A stretch of DNA of 22,470 bases, from contig QAML01000107.1 in NCBI GenBank assembly GCA_003150315.1, positions 1 through 22,470 on the forward strand. Direction: 5' to 3'. Position numbers and translations under genes: made by a program. The DNA is from Prevotellaceae bacterium (GTDB lineage Bacteria; Bacteroidota; Bacteroidia; Bacteroidales; Bacteroidaceae). Shown here one piece after another: positions 14,337 through 20,288 of this stretch; the first letter of the stretch is position 1; every line of letters starts with the position of its first letter. The notes beneath the pieces are model-generated. The model made no database searches. It saw only the letters and a program-made list of their open reading frames with translations, and had not been told where the DNA came from.

Positions 14337-15737
14337 TTACACATTGAAACGTTTGTCGCAATAGCGAAGTTTGTATGGGCGGCGATACTCGTACCAGTAA
14401 AGTCTGTGAGCAGCCGCTTCCTTATCGCCTTCAAAGCTGAGGAGAGCCGGATTCCAGCGAACGGGACGTTTGAGCTCGCGTGCAATATTGAACAGACAGC
14501 ACAAAGTGTTGGTGCTTGCCCCGTAATCCACTGGAGCAATGGGATTTTTGTGGTCGCGTATGGCATCTATGAAATTCTGCATGTGGGGAGAACTTACCTC
14601 ATACTGACCTTTCTCTATTTTCTGTTCTTTCTTCTTGATGAGAGACGGGTCGGAGCACTCCAGATAGCCGCGAGCCACCTTAATCCAACCTTTATCGCCA
14701 ATAAACTTAATGCCCTGTGCATCGGGATTGTCCTCGCGGTAAGGCTGTTCGGTCATTTCAATTCCGTTGGCATACTTCATCATGGCATATTTCGCACCCT
14801 TGTATCCCTGAGGAATGAATTCCACCGGACCAAGACCGTCCATGCCGAGCGCAGCCTGCACAATGTCGTACATATGTGCTCCCCAGTCGGCGGGGAATCC
14901 GTTGCCGGTTTCCTGATACCAACGCCATGCGCCCCAAAGTTGCTCGTTCTGCTCGGGATCAAGCTTTACAACCGGACAAATGTCGGAATGGTAATGAATC
15001 TTCGGGTCGTTGAGCGGACCGAGCCAGAGATTGAAATTAAGATTAGCCGGAACGGGCATCTCGGGCAGGTTGAACGGCGTGGGAGGATTGCCTACGCGAA
15101 CATGAACTTTGTCAATGTGTCCGATGGCGCGCTCTTGTACGAGACGGATAGCCGTTTGGAATTCCTCACTTGAGCGTTGCTGGCTTCCCATTTGGAACAC
15201 AACACCGTTGGCATGGGCTGCAGCCTGCACGGCAAGCCCTTCGGTGATTGTGTAAGCCAATGGTTTTTGACAGTAAACGTGTTTGCCCGCGTCGCAAGAG
15301 TCTATTGCTATCAATGCGTGCCAATGGTCGGGCGTTGCAATCTCAATTGCATCGATATCGGTGCGTTCCAGCATTTCCTCATAGAATTCATAGGTGTCGC
15401 AACGCTCTGCCATGTTTTTGCTTTTCTGCCATGCGGTAACGCGGCGGCGGAATCTTTCGCGCTTAATGGAATCTACGTCGCAGCAAGCAGCTACCTGCAC
15501 ACCGGGACACGAGGAAAAACTGCTGAAATCACTGCATCCCTGCTGACCCAAACCCACAAATCCGAGAACAACACGGTCGCTCGGCGCAACTTTCACGCCG
15601 TCAATTTTCCAGCTCGGGAGAATGGTGAGCGAAGCAAGCCCCATGGCGGAAAGACTAAGGAAATCGCGACGAGACATTTTGTCGCTTTCGTTTGGAAGTG
15701 TCTTTTTGACAATGTTTTTTTTCAATTTATCTTTCAT
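14337..15737 (-). CDS. Gfo/Idh/MocA family oxidoreductase with Tat signal
   Basis: 466-aa NAD(P)-dependent sugar-type oxidoreductase. A twin-arginine signal, SRRDFLSLSAMGLASLTIL (22-40), suggests folded export to the periplasm. The Rossmann part has VGLGQQG (61-67), ATPDHWHA (134-141) and CQKPLA (156-161), where the usual EKP is QKP. The C-terminal substrate domain contains DWGAHMYD (284-291). Relatives in Bacteroidetes act on sugars or on glycoside C3 positions, but the substrate is not readable here. It lies 49 nt after the 387-aa secreted protein gene and is likely in its operon. A second possible start is the Met21 just before the RR motif. Confidence 0.88.
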   Translation of the reverse strand: MKDKLKKNIVKKTLPNESDKMSRRDFLSLSAMGLASLTILPSWKIDGVKVAPSDRVVLGFVGLGQQGCSDFSSFSSCPGVQVAACCDVDSIKRERFRRRVTAWQKSKNMAERCDTYEFYEEMLERTDIDAIEIATPDHWHALIAIDSCDAGKHVYCQKPLAYTITEGLAVQAAAHANGVVFQMGSQQRSSEEFQTAIRLVQERAIGHIDKVHVRVGNPPTPFNLPEMPVPANLNFNLWLGPLNDPKIHYHSDICPVVKLDPEQNEQLWGAWRWYQETGNGFPADWGAHMYDIVQAALGMDGLGPVEFIPQGYKGAKYAMMKYANGIEMTEQPYREDNPDAQGIKFIGDKGWIKVARGYLECSDPSLIKKKEQKIEKGQYEVSSPHMQNFIDAIRDHKNPIAPVDYGASTNTLCCLFNIARELKRPVRWNPALLSFEGDKEAAAHRLYWYEYRRPYKLRYCDKRFNV

Positions 15738-15786
15738 ATTCTTCTTATTTTTAGTATAAAATATGCTTTGTTTCCTGATTGTTGCT

Positions 15787-16950
15787 TTATCGTTTCACGG
15801 GTTCAAAACCCTCGGGTCCCGATGTGCGCCGGTAGAGTCTCAACACGGCTTTTTGTCCTTCTTTGTCGGATTTGTTTTCGGAGAAATAAAAATATCCGTT
15901 ACCGAAGGAGTGCATTCCCATGCTGCCGTAACGGAAGTTCCAGCCCGAAACTCCTGTATTTTCATCGCGAAGTCCGCCCTCGGCAAGAGGAATCACCTTG
16001 CCTTTGGTGCAGTACGGTATTCCCACGAGTTCTTTTACTTCGGGTCGCGACGCAGCTTTGACAGCGTAGAGATAATAATTGGGGAAATTCGGTTTCTTTC
16101 CGCGATATACCGCCATATACCAAAGTCCGCTCGAAGCATCATACTCAAGATTCTGCACACCCCAGTCAGTGCTGCCGGTATGAACGAAATATCGTCCCGC
16201 AGGTTTGGAAGGACCTTTGAACGTTGGGTTGTCCAACGAAAGGGGACGGGCATATTTTTCCCATTTGGCTATGTCGTACTGCAAGAGAACCTGATAATCG
16301 TTGTCGCTTCGGTCTGTGTCGCCATAAACTCCGTATGCCACCGTGAGGTATTGCTTTCCTGAAATTTTTCCGAAGCGCGGTCCGAACGAAATTCCGTCTA
16401 TTCCGCTGCACGCAAAACGGTGTTCTCTGATTTTTCCTCCCACATTGACCTTGGCGGAATAGTCGTCGAGAACCGTAGGCAGCGAAACAACCTTCACCAC
16501 TCCGTCCCTGCCGCCGTCCATTCCCATGCGGTTTATTTTGTCTCCGTCAATGATTGCCACGTAAAAGTTGTTTTGGAAATTTTTATCGCTTTTCTCATGT
16601 TTCATAATGCCTTGCCCTATGACATCGTCCTTATATTCGAGCGAGCCATAGACTTTGCCGTCTCTTTCGTCAATGTCGAGACAGCCTAAATGTCCGAGCA
16701 GCCCCGTAACAGTGCCCAAAAGATTTCCGTTATAATCGTATTTTGCCAACATGGTGGTAAACGAGCAGTAAACCACCCGCTTTTTCACATCCACAGCTAT
16801 ACCTTGCGTGTGCATAGCCTTGAATGGTCCGCACTTAATAGTGAGAGGCAAATCGTCAACCTGGGCATGGATTTTAATTGAAGCGGGAGAAAACATCATC
16901 AAAAGCGACATTATCAATATTATTCCCTGTGTTCCTGTTTTTATTTTCAT
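15787..16950 (-). CDS. Secreted protein, beta-propeller-like, function unknown
   Basis: 387-aa exported protein with a signal peptide (1-29, ...SIKIHAQ). The mature part shows recurrent propeller-type blades with periodic strand motifs: TQGIAVDVKKRVVYCSF, LLGHLGCLDIDERDGKVYGSLEY, NNFYVAIIDGDKI, SGKQYLTVAYGVYG, VQNLEYDASSGLWYMAVY and FGNGYFYFSENK. I do not recognise a named family. It precedes the Tat-type Gfo/Idh/MocA gene by 49 nt and probably shares its promoter (16973-16980), which hints at a joint periplasmic role in handling a sugar or secondary metabolite; that is inference. Confidence 0.75.
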   Translation of the reverse strand: MKIKTGTQGIILIMSLLMMFSPASIKIHAQVDDLPLTIKCGPFKAMHTQGIAVDVKKRVVYCSFTTMLAKYDYNGNLLGTVTGLLGHLGCLDIDERDGKVYGSLEYKDDVIGQGIMKHEKSDKNFQNNFYVAIIDGDKINRMGMDGGRDGVVKVVSLPTVLDDYSAKVNVGGKIREHRFACSGIDGISFGPRFGKISGKQYLTVAYGVYGDTDRSDNDYQVLLQYDIAKWEKYARPLSLDNPTFKGPSKPAGRYFVHTGSTDWGVQNLEYDASSGLWYMAVYRGKKPNFPNYYLYAVKAASRPEVKELVGIPYCTKGKVIPLAEGGLRDENTGVSGWNFRYGSMGMHSFGNGYFYFSENKSDKEGQKAVLRLYRRTSGPEGFEPVKR

Positions 16951-16972
16951 GGCTTTTTAATCTTTCAAGGTT

Positions 16973-16980
16973 CAAATTTA
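16973..16980 (-). promoter_or_regulatory. -7 box for the propeller/oxidoreductase operon
   Basis: Minus-strand TAAATTTG, 23 nt before the start codon at 16950. No TTTG at -33. The match is to the core box only. Confidence 0.45.
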
Positions 16981-17062
16981 CACTTTTTATATTGTCCGAG
17001 CCGTAGGAATGCACTATTTTTTTGATTTTTCCCGGCATTTATGCACCTGAACCGCAAATGGC

Positions 17063-17089
17063 GAAAAACACGGGCGGAAAGCCCTGTTT
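17063..17089 (-). terminator. Minus-strand terminator-like hairpin in an empty gap
   Basis: AAACA-c-GGGC (17066-17075) pairs with GCCC-TGTTT (17081-17089), loop GGAAA, one bulged base. Read on the minus strand the stem is followed by a T5 run (17068-17064). No minus-strand gene is present to its right, so it may terminate an unannotated transcript or be a relic. The rest of 16981-17170 shows nothing recognisable. Confidence 0.5.
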
Positions 17090-17170
17090 GCAAAGCCTTA
17101 AAAAGCACACATTAACGGGTAAATTTTCCTCTTTTGTAAGTTACTGAAAATCAGATATCATTTTTCGCGA

Positions 17171-17254
17171 AAAATATAAGGCATATATTTTGAAATACAA
17201 GGCACTTATTTTAAAATATGTGCCTTGTATTTTTTACAACAAGCCATGTGTGTT
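17171..17254 (+). repeat. 21-bp phased array, copy 5 (four units)
   Basis: Units 17171-17191, 17192-17212, 17213-17233 and 17234-17254, cores at 17180, 17201 (GGC), 17222 and 17243 (GCC), all 21 bp apart. Units 2 and 3 form a 40-bp palindrome with one mismatch (17193-17232). 17182-17235 is the exact reverse complement of 11723-11776 in copy 3. It is the only copy in a divergent gap (16950 minus, 17357 plus), and that gap is unusually long. Confidence 0.92.
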
Positions 17255-17260
17255 TTTCGG

Positions 17261-17286
17261 CGTGCTTTTTCGCATCAAAAAGCACG
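17261..17286. repeat. Perfect inverted repeat after array 5
   Basis: CGTGCTTTTT (17261-17270) and AAAAAGCACG (17277-17286) are exact 10-bp arms with loop CGCATC. It begins 6 bp after array 5, parallel to the CGTGC/T5 inverted repeat after array 4. It could work as a terminator on either strand or be part of the same mobile or regulatory element. Confidence 0.65.
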
Positions 17287-17356
17287 GCATTTCCCGGCGA
17301 TTTTTTTGGGGAAAAACCTTCGAGAAAATATTTTTCAAAAGAAAAAGGTCGTAAAA

Positions 17357-17389
17357 TTTGGTGGTTTGAAATAATCCTCTTACTTTTGC
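17357..17389 (+). promoter_or_regulatory. Promoter of SRP RNA and tRNA-Thr
   Basis: TTTG (17357-17360), 20-nt spacer, TACTTTTGC (17381-17389). Predicted start near 17395. It is the only clear promoter upstream of both RNA genes. Confidence 0.78.
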
Positions 17390-17415
17390 ACCGCATTTCG
17401 CAAAAAGCAGCACAC

Positions 17416-17512
17416 GGGTAAGTGCTGCACGGCTAGCTCCCTCTGAATCCTCCAGGGCGTGATTGCAGCAAAGGTAGGCTGGTTGTAGCAGCGCGATGCA
17501 GTGAGCTTACCC
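17416..17512 (+). ncRNA. ffs: Bacterial small SRP RNA (4.5S)
   Basis: 97-nt region closed by GGGTAAG (17416-17422) and CTTACCC (17506-17512), with a further CTGCA/TGCAG pairing. The core carries the conserved SRP domain IV strands: TGAATCC (17444-17450), the CAGG strand (17453-17456) and the opposite AGCA strand (17467-17470), followed by AAGGTAGG. This RNA binds Ffh and targets membrane proteins to the translocon. The apex reads GCG-TGAT-TGC rather than a GNRA (GGAA-type) tetraloop, which is unusual. It is followed only 4 nt later by tRNA-Thr, so both probably come from one transcript. Exact ends are estimated from the closing stem. Confidence 0.88.
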
Positions 17513-17516
17513 ACCC

Positions 17517-17590
17517 GCCTCTTTAGCTCAGTTGGCCAGAGCACGTGATTTGTAATCTCGGGGTCGTTGGTTCGAATCCGACAAGAGGCT
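17517..17590 (+). tRNA. tRNA-Thr (anticodon TGT)
   Basis: 74-nt cloverleaf: acceptor GCCTCTT/AAGAGGC, D-arm GCTC...GAGC, anticodon stem CGTGA/TCTCG (one T-T mismatch) with loop TTTGTAA and anticodon TGT at 17551-17553, T-arm GTTGG/CCGAC with TTCGAAT loop, discriminator T. CCA not encoded. It starts 4 nt after the SRP RNA closing stem and has a terminator after it, so it is the second gene of an SRP RNA-tRNA unit. Confidence 0.95.
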
Positions 17591-17603
17591 CAAACGAAAA
17601 AAT

Positions 17604-17638
17604 TACTCGATTTTTTTACGAAATCGGGTACTTTTTTT
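17604..17638 (+). terminator. Intrinsic terminator after tRNA-Thr
   Basis: TACTCGATTT (17604-17613) pairs with AAATCGGGTA (17621-17630), 10 bp with one G-T, followed by a T7 run (17632-17638). Confidence 0.82.
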
Positions 17639-17691
17639 ATTGTCTTTCACTTTTCCCGCACACAAAACACGCATGTTTACAAAAACTTTTT

Positions 17692-17700
17692 TATTTTTGC
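17692..17700 (+). promoter_or_regulatory. -7 box for the glycosidase-like/FAS1 operon
   Basis: TATTTTTGC matches TAnnTTTGC, 43 nt before the ATG at 17743. A TTTA is present further upstream but no consensus TTTG at 19-21 nt. Confidence 0.55.
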
Positions 17701-17742
17701 AAACAACATTAATATCACGAAACAGTACAACTTATATATGCC

Positions 17743-20259
17743 ATGCGTACAGACATTGAAATAAAACAAATTCATATTCTGCTATACGTTGTTGCCTGTA
17801 TGTTCTTAAGCCTATGCGTTCACGAAAGTCGCGCACAGGTATTCATTCTGACCAATGACCAGCAACTGCGCGATCTTGCCAATTCTCCGGAAAAGGAAAT
17901 AGATAACACCACGGGAATAAACAAAAGCAAAATGAGCCTCAAGCAGGCTGTGGAACAAGCCAAGAGCTGGCATTCCGACCAGATAGTGATTGCGTTCGAC
18001 GAATTCTTTCGTCAGTATCGCGATGACAAAAACACGGAGCGCAAACTCACTCCCGACATGGACGAATACGTGAACTGCATAGCCAAAATAAGCAATTACA
18101 CCACCAAGAATGCAGGAGCGGGACTGCAACTAAGCTTGCTGAGCCCGCTGGAACTGGGACAGGCTTACCGAAATCAGACCGGGAACACAGGCAAATGGGC
18201 AGCATTCAAAGTGGGAATGAGAAACGCACAAACAGGTAAGTTCAGCATACAAATGTGGCAGCAGACACTGTGGACAAACAACAAGGGCGCAACTCCCGTG
18301 AAGCTTGGCGCGGTGAAAGCATACGCTTTCAAGGGAAAACAAGTGGACAAAACAAAAATAGCTGTCAATCCCGACGACATCAGGGAACTGAAAAACGTGG
18401 AATACGAAGTACTCGACACCGCCGGTCCCGAGAATGGCACGATTCCTCAGCAACGTCTGCGCATTTATGGCGAAGAAGACCGGCTGAAAGGCTATGACAA
18501 TGTGCTCGTAATTCTGGAATACGAAACGCAAGAGATTGATTATTTTGCCGACGACGCACTGCCGTTTCTCAAAAAACTTCTGAAAAAATATCACGATGCA
18601 GGAGTGGATTTGCGTTCACTTTATTGCGACGAAATGCACATACAACAGGACTGGATATACTTTGCTCATCAGGAAGACGGACAGTTTAACGAACGATTCT
18701 ATACGGACGGCATGGGGCGGATGTTGGCTCAAAAAACAGGAATGCCCTTTGATTTGCGCTACATGTTGTATTTCGTGAACCAACCTCTTATTTACAAACC
18801 CACGGTAGAGGCTATATTAAATGTGGAATACGTTCTGGGAGAAAAACCGGAAGACATTCAGCGCACATATCTCATGCGCGACAATTACTATCGCCTTCTG
18901 AACAATCACGTAGTGGATTTGTTTGTCGAGGCAAAGCATTACGGCGAAAAACTTTTCAATCGCGAGTTTCGCACCGGGGCACATGCCTCGTGGGCAGAAT
19001 CACCTACGATTGACAAATGGGAATCTCCCGACAATACTTACTCGGTAAATTACGAATATACGCCGAATTACCTTTGGGGAAACACTGTTCATCAGGCTTC
19101 GGCGGCATGCTACGACTATTTTAAGTGGTGTGATTATCTGCAACCCACAGGTAATGATTTTTGCGAGTGCGGTTGGCTCGACAGAAACTATTACGGTGCT
19201 GCAATGGCGGCTTCCATAGGAGTTATAAACAAATATCCCAACGCCTATGCCGCAGCTTGGGGAATGCCTGCGGCGAGTTATGAACGGCGAATGGCTATAA
19301 ATTATGCTTACGGCTGCGATCCGCCGGCAAACATCAGACTTATCACCGACGGAGTGCATCGCGACATTGACGTTCTCATGCTTTATCCCATGAATCTCGT
19401 AGCTGTTGACCCACGTTTCGGAAGTTGGATGACCCAATACGGATATGCCAACTATCTTACCAGCGATATGATGCTTAAGATGGGAACTATACTCCGCAAG
19501 GCAAGATTTCGCGTGAAAGAAAAGGAATACGGCACACTCGTTGTGCTTTATGAACCACTGCCCGAGCAAGGCGAGCTTGATTTTATAGAGAAATTTCTGA
19601 ACGCCGGGGGAAAAGTCTTGTGGATGAGTGCTCCTCCGATGCTCGACAAGGGAGGGAATAATTGCAGTGCCCAATGGCAACGAATTTTCGGGGCAAAAAG
19701 CAACTACAATTCCGCAAACGGGAAAGCCGCAAGCGGAAAAATAGTAAAATTCACGGGACTCATGAAAGACGTGGAGCCACAAACCATTCTCACCGACTTT
19801 GTTGTTGACCGCATTTTCCCTGTAGTTAACGAAAACAGCGAAGTTGCCGCCACCTGCAACGGAGAAGTCATCGGCACTGTCCGAGATTTTCCCAACAATG
19901 GCAGAGCTTGTTTCATGGGATGCCGTTTGCGTGATGACCAAAGCCGAAGCCTGGGCTACGAAAGCCGTAATATGTTTGAAGTTCTCAATTATCTCGGCGC
20001 ATATCCGGCTTCCGGCACATTCAAAAACAGAAATGACAATCCCTCTTTCCTATCCCGCACCGGCGATTACTTTGTTTCTTCGTTTCCCAACGGAGCCGAG
20101 AGAATAGAGATTCCCGTACCCCAAACGGTTAACGGAGCGAAAGCAACCGTTGACGGAAACGAGATTTCCGTTTCAGTTAAGCGGGGAACGCTCGTCGTTA
20201 ATCTGAAACCCGAACAATACGAGCACTTAGTGGACATACATTTTACCAATGCCCGTTAA
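17743..20259 (+). CDS. Secreted glycoside-hydrolase-like protein
   Basis: 838-aa exported protein with a signal peptide (1-31, ...HESRAQ). Residues about 65-540 read like a TIM-barrel glycosidase: IVIAFDEFFRQY (81-92), LRSLYCDEMHIQQDWIYF (290-307, acidic pair Asp296/Glu297) and aromatic-rich loops (EYTPNYLWGNTVHQAS, 438-453). About 540-680 resembles the amidotransferase-like trimerisation domain of GH42-type enzymes (DIDVLMLYPMNLVAVD, then GTLVVLYEPLP and FLNAGGKVLWMSAPP). The end (about 770-838) is a small beta-sandwich. I cannot assign a known GH family, and the catalytic residues are guesses. The FAS1 lipoprotein gene follows after 29 nt, so the two likely act on the same extracellular glycan. 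Confidence 0.65.
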   Translation: MRTDIEIKQIHILLYVVACMFLSLCVHESRAQVFILTNDQQLRDLANSPEKEIDNTTGINKSKMSLKQAVEQAKSWHSDQIVIAFDEFFRQYRDDKNTERKLTPDMDEYVNCIAKISNYTTKNAGAGLQLSLLSPLELGQAYRNQTGNTGKWAAFKVGMRNAQTGKFSIQMWQQTLWTNNKGATPVKLGAVKAYAFKGKQVDKTKIAVNPDDIRELKNVEYEVLDTAGPENGTIPQQRLRIYGEEDRLKGYDNVLVILEYETQEIDYFADDALPFLKKLLKKYHDAGVDLRSLYCDEMHIQQDWIYFAHQEDGQFNERFYTDGMGRMLAQKTGMPFDLRYMLYFVNQPLIYKPTVEAILNVEYVLGEKPEDIQRTYLMRDNYYRLLNNHVVDLFVEAKHYGEKLFNREFRTGAHASWAESPTIDKWESPDNTYSVNYEYTPNYLWGNTVHQASAACYDYFKWCDYLQPTGNDFCECGWLDRNYYGAAMAASIGVINKYPNAYAAAWGMPAASYERRMAINYAYGCDPPANIRLITDGVHRDIDVLMLYPMNLVAVDPRFGSWMTQYGYANYLTSDMMLKMGTILRKARFRVKEKEYGTLVVLYEPLPEQGELDFIEKFLNAGGKVLWMSAPPMLDKGGNNCSAQWQRIFGAKSNYNSANGKAASGKIVKFTGLMKDVEPQTILTDFVVDRIFPVVNENSEVAATCNGEVIGTVRDFPNNGRACFMGCRLRDDQSRSLGYESRNMFEVLNYLGAYPASGTFKNRNDNPSFLSRTGDYFVSSFPNGAERIEIPVPQTVNGAKATVDGNEISVSVKRGTLVVNLKPEQYEHLVDIHFTNAR

Positions 20260-20288
20260 CTGCAAAACAAAACTTAAACTATATAATC

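Noticed and set aside
14142..16061. Long plus-strand ORFs (343 and 294 aa)
   Set aside because: Antisense shadows of the Gfo/Idh/MocA gene; no domain, promoter or start context.
14137..17421. ORFs spanning array copies 4 and 5 on either strand that share a peptide (HTWLVVKNT)
   Set aside because: The shared peptide is just translation of the repeat itself; flanking parts are unrelated and there is no coding context.
19000..19941. 313-aa minus-strand ORF
   Set aside because: Antisense shadow inside the 838-aa glycosidase-like gene.
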